Source: Spirochaetia bacterium (GTDB lineage: Bacteria > Spirochaetota > Spirochaetia > Treponematales > Breznakiellaceae). From it: a stretch of 19,514 bases of DNA. A program made the translations under genes and the position numbers. The DNA lies in NCBI GenBank assembly GCA_025997675.1, contig BNUX01000056.1:1-19514 (forward strand), in the 5' to 3' direction. A model generated the notes under the pieces. The model saw nothing but the letters and a program-made list of their open reading frames with translations, was not told the DNA's origin and did no database searches. This document shows, one piece after another, positions 8,303 through 15,700 of the stretch (the stretch's first letter is position 1; every line of letters starts with the position of its first letter).

Positions 8303-8902
8303 TTATTTAGTATCGTACTTCCGGAGGTCAACCAGCAGCCGTTGTGCCCGAGCCTGTACCGCTTTAATATAACGGCCCTTGGAAATGCGGGTTAGGAGAT
8401 CCTTGATGGAAGGATCCTTCAGGCCGCCGCTTTTTTTCGCCAGGGCTTCAATGGCATCCAGGGAGGAAAGGGCCAGGAGATTGTCCGGGTTCAGGTTGTC
8501 AAAATGGATTGCCACCCAGGCGATGGTGTTCGTCGTTTCTTCTTTATCGTTGAGGCCTATCCTTGCCAGGGACTTAATCGCCAGGGTAAGTACCATAGGT
8601 TCCACTTCCGTCCGCAGGATCTTTAAGAGGGTCGTTTTTGCCTCCGCCGTGCCAAGATCCCCCAGGTAGACCACCGCCCGGGCACGGTCGGAGGGGGAGT
8701 TGTTCGTCAGCCTGCCGTTTTCCCGGCTCTGGTTGGTAAGCCCCCCCAGGGCTATATATTCCAGTTCCTTCCGGAGGTCGTCCGAGGTATCACCTCCGGC
8801 AATGGCTTCACCAATAAAATCCAGTTCATCCGCAAATGTCGGGAGGCCGCTCAGAAGAAAGAGCGCAACCCAAATTACCGGGTAAATAAATCTATGCTTC
8901 AT
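8303..8902 (-). CDS. exported HEAT-like repeat protein (paralogue A)
   Basis: A 199-aa protein with a cleavable signal peptide (IYPVIWVALFLLSGLPTFA, residues about 5-24) and an all-helical body. HEAT/armadillo-like pairs are visible: ARAVVYLGDLGTAEAKTTLL, MVLTLAIKSLARIGL, LLALSSLDAIEALAKKSGG. It is clearly paralogous to the gene at 10191-10883: both have TSDD-R, GLTNQ-RENGRL-NN, EPMVLT-A-KSLA-IGLND-EET and PDNLLAL-SLDA in the same order. The ATG overlaps the hisS stop (ATGA), and a GGAAGGGG ribosome site lies in the hisS tail. A periplasmic protein-binding scaffold is the likely role; the partner is unknown. It is the last gene of the operon and is convergent with the aminotransferase. Confidence 0.87.
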   Translation of the reverse strand: MKHRFIYPVIWVALFLLSGLPTFADELDFIGEAIAGGDTSDDLRKELEYIALGGLTNQSRENGRLTNNSPSDRARAVVYLGDLGTAEAKTTLLKILRTEVEPMVLTLAIKSLARIGLNDKEETTNTIAWVAIHFDNLNPDNLLALSSLDAIEALAKKSGGLKDPSIKDLLTRISKGRYIKAVQARAQRLLVDLRKYDTK

Positions 8903-10191
8903 TTTTCCCCTTCCAGCAGCGCCGCTATAACACCATCCAGGGCAAGCCCTTCCCGGTTTTCCCGTTTTATCAGATTTCGCAGGGTTAGGCTGCCGGACCC
9001 CCCGTCACTTGGTATGATCATCCAGGGAATCCCCTTCTTTTCCGCCACTATATATTGCTGGGTAAGCTTTTTTTCGTCCGGGAACACTTCGCAGGTAATC
9101 CCCGCCTCCCGGAGCTTCTGCCCCAGGGCCTGGGCCAGCCCGCCATCCGCTTCCCGGATGCAGGCCACCGCCACCTGGGCATAGCGGGTCTCGCCCTTGA
9201 GCCGGCCAAGGCTTTCCAGCGCGGCGATAAGCCGGTCCAGGCCGATGGAGGAACCAACCCCGCTCAGTTTTTCCTTTGAATAGAGCCCCGCCAAATCGTC
9301 GTACCGCCCGCCGGAACAGACCGAACCGATAGCAGGCAATTCGTTGAGGAAGGTCTCGTAGACCACCCCGGTGTAGTAATCCAGGCCCCGGGTAATTGAA
9401 GGGTCCAAGGTGAAAGAATCCGCGCAGCCTGTGTCGGCCATAAAGCGGCGAATCAGGGCAAGCCGTTCCGATTCGGCACAGGGGCCGCCGGCGGCGGCGG
9501 TGATGGCCGCCAGGGTTTCCTCAAAGCTGTCCCTGGGCCGGATGTAGTCCAGGATGCTCCGGGCCTTTTCGGCGCCCGTCAGGGCTTCCAGTTGTTCCAG
9601 GGTAGCCTCCCGGCCAATCTTGGCGATCTTATCCACGGTGCGCAGTATCTCCGCCGATTTGTCCGAAACGCCGATTCTCCCCAGGAACCGGTTAAAGAGG
9701 CCCCGGTGGTTGAGGCGGATGGTGACATCCCCGGCGTCTATGCTCTTGAGGGTGTGCCGGATCATCAGGAGGATCTCGAAATCTGCGGCGGCGGTGTCGC
9801 TGCCCACGATGTCAAAATCGCACTGGGTAAATTCCCGGTACCGGCCCCGTTGGGTATTCTCCCCCCGCCAGACCTTGGCAATATGGTAGCGCTTGAAGGG
9901 CAGGGAAAGCTCCCCACGGTGCTCCGCAAGAAAGCGGGCGAAGGGGACGGTCAGGTCAAAACGGAGGGCCACATCCCGGCCGCCGTTATCGGTGAAGCGG
10001 TAGATCTGCTTTTCCGTTTCACCGCCCCCCTTGCCCAGCAGTATCTCCGCATACTCCAGGGCCGGGGTGTCGATGGGGACAAACCCGAAGGAACGGAAGG
10101 ACTTTTCGACCTTCTCCAGCAATACCCGGCGTTCAATCTCCGCAGAGGGTAGAAAATCCCGGAAACCCTTTAAAATACGAGGTTCAATCAT
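8899..10191 (-). CDS. hisS: histidine--tRNA ligase
   Basis: A 430-aa class II aminoacyl-tRNA synthetase charging tRNA-His. Motif 1 region at about 33-55, LRFDLTVPFARF (about 77-87), motif 2 KVWRGENTQRGRYREFTQCD (about 106-125), the histidine-specific GLDYYTGVVYET (269-280) and CSGGRYDD (292-299), and motif 3 GVGSSIGLDRL (311-321) are all present. A C-terminal anticodon-binding domain follows. Length is normal. The ATG overlaps the stop of the upstream HEAT-like gene by one base (TAATG), and its TGA overlaps the start of the downstream paralogue (ATGA). Translation of all three is therefore likely coupled, and no independent promoter is needed. Function is secure; only its neighbours are unusual. 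Confidence 0.97.
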   Translation of the reverse strand: MIEPRILKGFRDFLPSAEIERRVLLEKVEKSFRSFGFVPIDTPALEYAEILLGKGGGETEKQIYRFTDNGGRDVALRFDLTVPFARFLAEHRGELSLPFKRYHIAKVWRGENTQRGRYREFTQCDFDIVGSDTAAADFEILLMIRHTLKSIDAGDVTIRLNHRGLFNRFLGRIGVSDKSAEILRTVDKIAKIGREATLEQLEALTGAEKARSILDYIRPRDSFEETLAAITAAAGGPCAESERLALIRRFMADTGCADSFTLDPSITRGLDYYTGVVYETFLNELPAIGSVCSGGRYDDLAGLYSKEKLSGVGSSIGLDRLIAALESLGRLKGETRYAQVAVACIREADGGLAQALGQKLREAGITCEVFPDEKKLTQQYIVAEKKGIPWMIIPSDGGSGSLTLRNLIKRENREGLALDGVIAALLEGEK

Positions 10192-10883
10192 TACTTGGGA
10201 CTGTACTGCCGCAAATCAAACATCAGCTGCTGCGCCCGGTCCTGCACCGGTTTTATATACCGGCCATTGGCAATAAGCATGATGCTCCGCAGGGTATTGG
10301 GGTCCTTCACGCCGCCGCTTTTTTTCGCCAGGGTTTCAAAGGCATCCAGGGAGGCAAGGGCCAGAAGATTATCGGGGCCAATCGTGTTAAAACGCCGTAC
10401 CACCCATGCGATGGTATTGGCCGTTTCTTCGTTATCATTAAGGCCGATCTTTGCCAGGGACTTAACCGCCTCGGTAAGCACCATCGGTTCCGTTTCCGCC
10501 AGCATAACCTTTAAGAGGGTGTCCTTTGCCTCCGGAGTGCCGATTTCCCCCAGGTAGATAGCCGCCTGACGCCGGACATCGGGGAAGTTGTTTATCAGCC
10601 GGCCGTTTTCCCGGGTCTGGTTGGTAAGCCCTTCCAGGACAAGGTATTCCAGAGCGTTCCGCACATCATCACTGGTATTCCCGTGGCGAATAGCCTGGTT
10701 GATATATTCCAGGGCAACCAGTTTCGTATCCCGCCCTAAAGCCTGACTCTGCTCCCGGATAATCATGTTTTCAACAGATTCCTGGAGATACGACTCTTCC
10801 ACGGACATTTCCTGGGCAGCCGCCAGGGATACCCCAAGAAGACCTGCCACTGCAATCGCAACTACACGCTTTAGATATATCAT
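10191..10883 (-). CDS. exported HEAT-like repeat protein (paralogue B)
   Basis: A 230-aa protein with a Sec signal peptide (VVAIAVAGLLGVSLAAAQE, cleavage near residue 23). About 30 more residues than paralogue A follow it (EESYLQESVENMIIREQSQ), then the same helical-repeat body (RRQAAIYLGEIGTPEAKDTLL, VLTEAVKSLAKIGL, LLALASLDAFETLAKKSGG). A strong ribosome site AAGGAGG stands 8 bases before the ATG. It lies 37 bp downstream of the lipoprotein gene and overlaps hisS by one base. The two paralogues presumably arose by duplication and may act together or on the same partner in the periplasm; this is inference. Function is not recognised beyond the repeat fold. Confidence 0.88.
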   Translation of the reverse strand: MIYLKRVVAIAVAGLLGVSLAAAQEMSVEESYLQESVENMIIREQSQALGRDTKLVALEYINQAIRHGNTSDDVRNALEYLVLEGLTNQTRENGRLINNFPDVRRQAAIYLGEIGTPEAKDTLLKVMLAETEPMVLTEAVKSLAKIGLNDNEETANTIAWVVRRFNTIGPDNLLALASLDAFETLAKKSGGVKDPNTLRSIMLIANGRYIKPVQDRAQQLMFDLRQYSPK

Positions 10884-10920
10884 TGAATAAACCTCCTTCT
10901 CTGTTTACATCTCAAAAACT

Positions 10921-11502
10921 TCAATTGGGAAGGGCTATTTTCCAAGTACCCCTGCTCTTTACAAATTCAAAAAGCCGCAGCCGCTGGTTCCCTTTTACCG
11001 TATAGGCCTTTACCCTAGTATGGCTTACAAACTCGATATCGTCAAGATGAGCGTCCAGGCTGATACCCTGCCGGGCCGCAACCACCACCTGTTTAAAATA
11101 ATCCTGGGGCGTTTTTAGCACGATTCTCTGCATGGTCAATTGCCGGGAGGTTTTGGAAATACGATCCAAATACTCCGGTGAATTGATGGTTGCGATAAAA
11201 TCATCCGACAGATAAGTGAGCCATTTCGTATAGTTATTTGCCCGGATAACCCGGTTAATCTCTTCAATAAGCAGTGCTATTTCCGATCTGGCGTCTTCAA
11301 ACTCTTTGCTGCTTATGCTGCGGGGATCAAACGGAATTTGGTCCGCAGATGTCCCCGGGCCGGGGGCCGGGACCGTGATCTGAACCGGGGCCGGAAATGC
11401 GGGATCCTGCGGGAGTATCACCCCCTGCTGGGGCTCCGGGGTGTTGGTGGTACATGAAAAAGTACTCAGTAATAGAAGAATAGCCAAAAAAGCCTTCACC
11501 AT
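10921..11502 (-). CDS. putative lipoprotein with an NTF2-like C-terminal domain
   Basis: A protein of about 193 aa with a lipoprotein-type signal (AFLAILLLLSTFSC; the T-F-S-C box is of the relaxed spirochaetal kind). A Pro/Gln-rich linker (PEPQQGVILPQDPAFPAPVQ) follows, then an alpha/beta domain. That domain starts with a long helix (IALLIEEINRVIRANNYTKW) and ends in strands (VKAYTVKGNQRLRLFEFVKS, GTWKIALPN), which fits a cystatin/NTF2-like fold. The start is uncertain: AGGAGG touches the ATG at 11502 (1-base gap), so the next codon, GTG at 11499, is equally plausible. An ATG at 11520 lacks a ribosome site and sits just after a TATAAT box. It is first in the operon lipoprotein, HEAT-like B, hisS, HEAT-like A. 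Molecular role unknown. Confidence 0.8.
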   Translation of the reverse strand: MVKAFLAILLLLSTFSCTTNTPEPQQGVILPQDPAFPAPVQITVPAPGPGTSADQIPFDPRSISSKEFEDARSEIALLIEEINRVIRANNYTKWLTYLSDDFIATINSPEYLDRISKTSRQLTMQRIVLKTPQDYFKQVVVAARQGISLDAHLDDIEFVSHTRVKAYTVKGNQRLRLFEFVKSRGTWKIALPN

Positions 11503-11520
11503 ACCTCCTGATTCTAGCAT

Positions 11521-11526
11521 ATTATA
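11521..11526 (-). promoter_or_regulatory. candidate -10 box for the lipoprotein-hisS operon
   Basis: A perfect TATAAT on the minus strand, 19-24 bases upstream of the preferred start codon, in the AT-rich divergent gap between the lipoprotein gene and coaD. The -35 region 17 bases further up (TTTTCT) is poor, so only the -10 is supported. Confidence 0.4.
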
Positions 11527-11581
11527 TTTTTTTATTAAAGGCTAGAAAATGATGAAACAATGGGCTACCATAGGGAACAGT

Positions 11582-12055
11582 ATGGTAAAAGCCGCCTTTC
11601 CCGGTTCCTTCGATCCGCTAACCTTCGGGCACCTCAATATAATAGAGCGGGCCGCCGCTCTTTTTGACGAATTGGTGGTGGTCCTGGCGGAAAATCGCCA
11701 AAAAAAGACCCTCTTTCCCCTGGAGGAGCGGATGGTCATGGTCTCCCAATTGGTCTTACCCTGGAAAAATGTTTCCGTGACCAGTTCCGGTTTGCTCATG
11801 GTGGAATTTATGCAGGAGCGGGGCATCTCCGTCCTGGTCCGGGGTGTCCGGGGACTGGAGGATTTTTCATACGAATATGACCTTTCCCTCTGGAATAAGA
11901 CCCTGGCGCCGGAACTGGAAACCATCTTCCTGGCCCCGGATCCCCGGTATACGCTCCTCCGTTCTTCGGCCATAAAGGAACTGGCCTCCTTCCACCGGGA
12001 CCTTTCCTCCCTGGTTCCTCCCCTGGTGGAAGAGGCGCTGCGGAAGGTGTTTTAG
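11582..12055 (+). CDS. coaD: phosphopantetheine adenylyltransferase
   Basis: A 157-aa cytoplasmic enzyme that joins ATP and 4'-phosphopantetheine to dephospho-CoA, the fourth step of CoA synthesis. The nucleotidyltransferase motif FPGSFDPLTFGH is at the very N-terminus. VVLAENRQKKTLFPLEERM, LVRGVRGLEDFSYEYDLSLW and YTLLRSSAIKELASF (the ISSS-type motif) follow in the usual order. I chose the ATG at 11582 because it begins immediately before the first beta strand, as in the family, and has AGGGA 5 bases upstream. An in-frame ATG at 11549 would add 11 non-homologous residues. It is divergent from the lipoprotein operon and convergent with the pseudouridine synthase, with a 14-base gap. Confidence 0.95.
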   Translation: MVKAAFPGSFDPLTFGHLNIIERAAALFDELVVVLAENRQKKTLFPLEERMVMVSQLVLPWKNVSVTSSGLLMVEFMQERGISVLVRGVRGLEDFSYEYDLSLWNKTLAPELETIFLAPDPRYTLLRSSAIKELASFHRDLSSLVPPLVEEALRKVF

Positions 12056-12069
12056 AACTGCCCCCCCGC

Positions 12070-12762
12070 CTATCCGGTCACCCGGTAAAATCCCGCCGGC
12101 GCCTTCACTTCAAACTCCAGAACCCGCCCGTCATGGGGGTGATGAAACACGATACGTTCCGCATGGAGGCAGAGCCGCTTCAGGGGGTCGGTCTTTGCGC
12201 CGTATTTTTTGTCCCCCACCACCGGATGGCCCGAATGGGCCAGGTGAGCCCGTATCTGGTTACGCCGGCCCGTTTCCAGCTCCAGGGAAAGGAGGGAAAG
12301 ACGGCCGTTTGATTTGAGGAGCTTCCAGTGGGTCACTGCGTTCTGGGAGAACGGTGCCTGCTGCCCGCCGGACACTACCACCACCCTGCCCCGTCGATCC
12401 TCCCCCAGGGGCGCATCGATGGTCCCCTCCGCTTCAATGAACGCCCCTTCCACCAGGGCCAGGTAGCGCCGCTCCAGTACCGCCTCGTCCCAGTGGTCCA
12501 TGAGTTTCCGCTTGACCGCATCGGACTTGGCAAAGATCATGACCCCCGAGGTTTCCCGGTCCAGCCGGTGCACCACCGCAGGACGGCGCTTTTCACCCTT
12601 TTTGCGGAGGTATTCCGCAAGTATCCGGTAGGCGGTTTTTTCCCGCTCGGCCCCGGCGGCAATGGAGAGGAGCCCCGCCGGCTTATCCACAACCAGGAGG
12701 TCCCGGTCTTCGTAGAGGAGCACAAGACCCTGGGGCAGATGGCGGGGATAGGGGGAACTCAT
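12070..12762 (-). CDS. RluA-family pseudouridine synthase
   Basis: A 230-aa enzyme of the RluA/RsuA group that isomerises uridine to pseudouridine in rRNA or tRNA. The catalytic motif HRLDRETSG (Asp about residue 68 from this start) is present. So are the N-terminal VVDKPAGLLS and the C-terminal GRRNQIRAHLAHSGHPVVGDKKYG. There is no S4 domain, so it resembles the short RluC/RluD-like forms lacking it; target position is unknown. I prefer ATG 12762 (AGGA just upstream). The longer in-frame extension starts with GTG inside a palindrome at 12794-12807 and adds residues without family character. It is divergent from the XRE regulator. Confidence 0.93.
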   Translation of the reverse strand: MSSPYPRHLPQGLVLLYEDRDLLVVDKPAGLLSIAAGAEREKTAYRILAEYLRKKGEKRRPAVVHRLDRETSGVMIFAKSDAVKRKLMDHWDEAVLERRYLALVEGAFIEAEGTIDAPLGEDRRGRVVVVSGGQQAPFSQNAVTHWKLLKSNGRLSLLSLELETGRRNQIRAHLAHSGHPVVGDKKYGAKTDPLKRLCLHAERIVFHHPHDGRVLEFEVKAPAGFYRVTG

Positions 12763-12793
12763 TTTCCTATAATATACTAATATCAAATAATTT

Positions 12794-12807
12794 GTGCGTT
12801 TACGCAC
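12794..12807. promoter_or_regulatory. 14-bp palindrome, candidate operator
   Basis: GTGCGT-TT-ACGCAC is a perfect 6-bp inverted repeat around a 2-base centre. It lies in the gap between the divergent pseudouridine synthase and XRE genes, 39 bp before the XRE start. Position and symmetry suit autoregulation by the XRE protein, but this is inference. Confidence 0.45.
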
Positions 12808-12837
12808 TTGCCTAACCTGGGGTGTTTATGCTAGAAT
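12808..12837 (+). promoter_or_regulatory. weak candidate promoter of the XRE gene
   Basis: TTGCCT (12808-12813) and TAGAAT (12832-12837) are 18 bases apart and directly follow the palindrome. The -10 is only about 9 bases from the start codon, giving almost no leader. Low confidence. Confidence 0.2.
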
Positions 12838-12846
12838 TAAAGGATA

Positions 12847-13200
12847 ATGAAAAGCACTATTGAAACAACCGTTAATCGGCGTATCAAAAAGATTCGGGAG
12901 GCGCTTAGTCTCTCCCAGATGAAATTCTCCAAGGTCATATCCCTTTCCAGCGGGTATCTTGCGGGGGTGGAAGTGGAGAAGCGGAAGGTCAATGACCGGA
13001 TTATCAAGCTGATCTGCGCATCCTTCTCGGTCAATGAAAAATGGCTCAGGAATGGGGAAGGTGAAATGTTCAGCCAGGATCCCGATAAGGAGTTTACCAA
13101 GCTGGTAGCCCTTTATAAGGAACTCAACCCCAGTTATCAGGAATACGTCCTAAAGCAGATTGATCTGCTTCTGGACATGCAGGACAAAAAAACCGTCTGA
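12847..13200 (+). CDS. XRE-family (Cro/CI-type) transcriptional regulator
   Basis: A 117-aa protein with an N-terminal helix-turn-helix of the Cro/CI type at about residues 10-65: RRIKKIREALSLSQMKFSKV is helix 1-2, SLSSGYLAGVEVEKRKVND the recognition region, and KLICASFSVNEKWLRNGEGE the typical tail. A C-terminal amphipathic helix (YQEYVLKQIDLLLDMQ) may dimerise. No peptidase or ligand domain is present. A short AAGG ribosome site is close to the ATG. The divergent palindrome upstream is the obvious candidate binding site. Regulated genes beyond itself and the pseudouridine synthase cannot be inferred. Confidence 0.92.
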   Translation: MKSTIETTVNRRIKKIREALSLSQMKFSKVISLSSGYLAGVEVEKRKVNDRIIKLICASFSVNEKWLRNGEGEMFSQDPDKEFTKLVALYKELNPSYQEYVLKQIDLLLDMQDKKTV

Positions 13201-13259
13201 TCGGTTTACCAAAACAGTTCCTCAAGAGGCCCATCACTTCATTGAAGTCGGATGACTCC

Positions 13260-13643
13260 ATGTGCAAATGCTTTCGTCCCAAGCCCTTTGATTTCCTGGC
13301 CCTGGGACTTTCCCTGGGGTTGACCGTTTTTTCATCCTGGCTGGTCTACGCTAAACCCGCCGCCGGCGCCCGGGTGATTGTGCAGAGCGAAGGCGGAACC
13401 TGGATGTTTCCCCTAAACGCGGAGGAAACCCTGCGCCTTCCCGGCCCCCTGGGGGAAACGATAGTAGAAATTGGCGGGGGGCGGACCTGGGTCCAATCCT
13501 CCCCCTGCAATAACCAGACCTGTGTGGCCGCCGGGCGCCTCTACCGCCGGGGCCAGTGGACAGCCTGCCTGCCTAATAAGGTATTCATTTATATGGAAGG
13601 AACCGTGGATGAAAACGATGGCCCGGACAGCACAACCTGGTAG
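13260..13643 (+). CDS. NusG domain II-containing membrane-anchored protein
   Basis: A 127-aa protein with one N-terminal transmembrane or signal-anchor helix (FLALGLSLGLTVFSSWLVYA) followed by a NusG-domain-II-like beta domain (ARVIVQSEGGTWMFPLNAEE). Its conserved Cys pattern is SPCNNQTC ... TACLP. In Firmicutes and spirochaetes such proteins are typically encoded next to a Gx-transporter-family protein, as here. The start is uncertain: no good ribosome site is seen, and ATG 13260 is chosen over an in-frame TTG at 13242. The 3' end overlaps the next gene by 35 bases, so the pair is probably coupled. Export places the Cys-bearing domain outside the membrane. A role accessory to the transporter or to redox-linked membrane chemistry is inference. 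Confidence 0.85.
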   Translation: MCKCFRPKPFDFLALGLSLGLTVFSSWLVYAKPAAGARVIVQSEGGTWMFPLNAEETLRLPGPLGETIVEIGGGRTWVQSSPCNNQTCVAAGRLYRRGQWTACLPNKVFIYMEGTVDENDGPDSTTW

Positions 13644-14862
13644 TACCAACGGGTCCTTTAAGACCATTGCCATCCTGGGAGCCTTCTGCCTGTTCCTCTC
13701 CACCATTGAGTACCTGATCCCCAAACCGGCGCCCTTTATGCGGCTGGGCATCGCCAATCTACCCCTCATGCTGGCCCTGGACATCGTTCCCTTCAGCGGG
13801 TTTCTGCTGCTCATTGGTATAAAAGTTATCGGACAAGGGATCATTACCGGGACACTCTTTTCGTATATCCTGCTCTTTTCCCTGGCCGGTACCGGCGTAT
13901 CCGCCCTTACCATGTTTTTTCTGCGAAGGTTCCTGGGCCCGGAACGGATAAGTCTTGTGGGGATTAGTGTCCTGGGGGCCCTCCTGTCCAACGGAGCGCA
14001 GCTGGGCCTGGCGCGGGTCTTTATCTTTGGACAAAGCGTCAGGTATATTACGCCACCATTCCTGGCTATGGGGCTCATCACCTCCCTGGCCCTGGGGCTT
14101 TTTTGCGAATACTTTATCCGGGGCTCGCGGTGGTATGCCGGTAACCGCAGAGTAGAATCCGCTTTCGAGGACGAATATGAAGCTTTTATTTCCCCCTCCG
14201 CGATCTTCCCTCCGCGCGCTCCGCGGTTTCTTTCCTGGGAGCAATTCAGGCAGCGGAGGCAGGATATGTACGAAAATCTGTTCGGCAGCAGCGGGCTTTG
14301 TGTGGCGGGGCTGCTTATGATGCCCGCCCTGGTTTTTAATCCTAATCCGTATTTCCGGACGCTGCAGTTTATGTTTTTCTGGTTCCTTGCCGCTCTTGGG
14401 GGAAAGCGGAACAATCCCCTTACCACCATCCTTATCATCCTGGGTATTACGGCATTCAACCTTTTGGCGCCCTACGGACGGGTCCTGTTTTCCTGGGGAC
14501 TGTTCAGGATTACCGAAGGGGCCCTCCTGGCGGGTATACAGCGGGGGGTAACCCTGGAAGGGCTGATTATGTTGTCCAGGATAGCGATTCGGCGGGACTT
14601 ACGGCTCCCCGGTGTTTTCGGGGAACTCATTGGGGAATCCTTCCGTATCCTCAAGCTTGTGCAGGAACGGAGAAACACCATTACCCGGAAAAACTTTGTC
14701 CGGGACATTGATAATCTGCTGATAGAACTCAGCGGAACGGAGGAGCTGCCCCCGGCGGCTCTGAAAAAACGGCGGCCTACTACGGCGGTGGGGTGGATCA
14801 TCCTTTGCGCCGCAGTGATCCTGGCGTGGCTGCCCTGGCTGTGGGGCGCCTCCGTTATATAA
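13609..14862 (+). CDS. Gx-transporter (Hpre_diP_synt_I-type) protein with an EcfT-like C-terminal half
   Basis: A 417-aa integral membrane protein from ATG 13609 (GGAAGG about 7 bases upstream). Residues about 17-175 match the Gx transporter family often named heptaprenyl diphosphate synthase component I: IEYLIPKPAPFMRLGIANLP, GTLFSYILLFSLAGTGVSAL and GISVLGALLSNGAQLGLARV, with about six membrane segments. That family groups with ECF-transporter S components. Residues about 180-225 form a cytoplasmic linker. Residues about 228-375 have membrane helices, then ALLAGIQRGVTLEGLIMLSR and a cytoplasmic coupling-like segment, resembling ECF T (EcfT/CbiQ) subunits. A final membrane helix lies at about 393-412. 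Normal members stop near 170-230 aa, so the second half is an addition. No ATPase genes are nearby. The N-terminal assignment is firm, the T-like assignment tentative. Confidence 0.85.
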   Translation: MKTMARTAQPGSTNGSFKTIAILGAFCLFLSTIEYLIPKPAPFMRLGIANLPLMLALDIVPFSGFLLLIGIKVIGQGIITGTLFSYILLFSLAGTGVSALTMFFLRRFLGPERISLVGISVLGALLSNGAQLGLARVFIFGQSVRYITPPFLAMGLITSLALGLFCEYFIRGSRWYAGNRRVESAFEDEYEAFISPSAIFPPRAPRFLSWEQFRQRRQDMYENLFGSSGLCVAGLLMMPALVFNPNPYFRTLQFMFFWFLAALGGKRNNPLTTILIILGITAFNLLAPYGRVLFSWGLFRITEGALLAGIQRGVTLEGLIMLSRIAIRRDLRLPGVFGELIGESFRILKLVQERRNTITRKNFVRDIDNLLIELSGTEELPPAALKKRRPTTAVGWIILCAAVILAWLPWLWGASVI

Positions 14863-15658
14863 TGGAACGGCACACCCGGAAGCCCAGAAGCCAGTACCGG
14901 TACGAGGGAGTATAGGCATCCCGGTTAGCGGACCGAAGGAACTGCACGCTATGGTTCCAGCTCCCGCCGCGATCCGTCCGGAGGTCCCGCGGGGAGGCGG
15001 GACCCGCAGGGCCTTTGGGGTCGGTTTGGTCCCCCTCCGGGTAGCGCCCATACCGGTCCCAGCACCACTCCCATACATTGCCGCTCATATCGTAGAGGCC
15101 CAGACTATTGGGCAACCTGGTTCCTACCGTCCGGGACATTCCGCCGCTATTACCATCATACCAACCCACCGCATCGGCATCGTTCCCCCCGGCATATTCA
15201 AAGGGAAGGTCATCTGCCCCGGCGGCGCCGCCCTTAGCGGCATATTCCCATTCCGCCTCCGTGGGCAGCCGGTAGCCATTTGCATTAAAATCACAGATGA
15301 TGGCGGCGCCGCTCCCGTGGTACGCAGGGGTGAGTCCCTCTTTACGGCTTAAGACATTGCAAAACTCCACCGCCTCATACCAGGTAACATTTTCCACCGG
15401 CAGGGCATCGCCCTTAAAGTAACTGGGATTGTTTCCCATTATGGCAATCCATTCCTTCTGGGTTACCTCGTAGGCGCCTATGGAGAAACTGCGAAGGGTC
15501 ACCCTATGCACAGGACGCTCATCTTCCTCACCCCCTAAGCCGCCTCCCATTTGGAAGGTCCCCCCTTCCACCGGGACCATGCGGGGGCTTCCTTCATTTT
15601 GGGCAAAGCAAATGGCCGGGATAAGGCAAGACAGGCATACAAGGTGGAACAATTTCAT
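14855..15658 (-). CDS. secreted SUMF1/formylglycine-generating-enzyme-fold protein, probably non-catalytic
   Basis: A 267-aa protein with a Sec signal (LFHLVCLSCLIPAICFAQ) and a complete FGE-sulfatase (C-type-lectin-like) domain: MVPVEGGTFQMGGG, YEVTQKEWIAIMG, PVENVTWYEAVEFCN, YRLPTEAEWEYAAKGG, GLYDMSGNVWEWCWDRYG, RGGSWNHSVQFLRSANRD and LGFRVCR. In true FGEs two Cys in the segment after 'GGSW' do the chemistry; here that segment is NHSVQFLRSANR with none. A binding or structural role is therefore more likely than formylglycine formation. It lies 42 bp downstream of the HTH-repeat gene with no clear ribosome site. It overlaps the last 8 bases of the Gx gene tail to tail. Confidence 0.92.
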   Translation of the reverse strand: MKLFHLVCLSCLIPAICFAQNEGSPRMVPVEGGTFQMGGGLGGEEDERPVHRVTLRSFSIGAYEVTQKEWIAIMGNNPSYFKGDALPVENVTWYEAVEFCNVLSRKEGLTPAYHGSGAAIICDFNANGYRLPTEAEWEYAAKGGAAGADDLPFEYAGGNDADAVGWYDGNSGGMSRTVGTRLPNSLGLYDMSGNVWEWCWDRYGRYPEGDQTDPKGPAGPASPRDLRTDRGGSWNHSVQFLRSANRDAYTPSYRYWLLGFRVCRSII

Positions 15659-15700
15659 TTTCTATGACTATACCCGATTTGAGGGGAGAAAGCAACGGTT

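Noticed and set aside
12763..12807. GTG-initiated N-terminal extension of the pseudouridine synthase
   Set aside because: Start codon falls within the palindrome, has no ribosome site and adds non-family residues.
13413..14459. 348-codon minus-strand ORF
   Set aside because: Lies opposite the NusG-II and Gx-transporter genes, is Arg/Pro-rich, and has no domain character or ribosome site.
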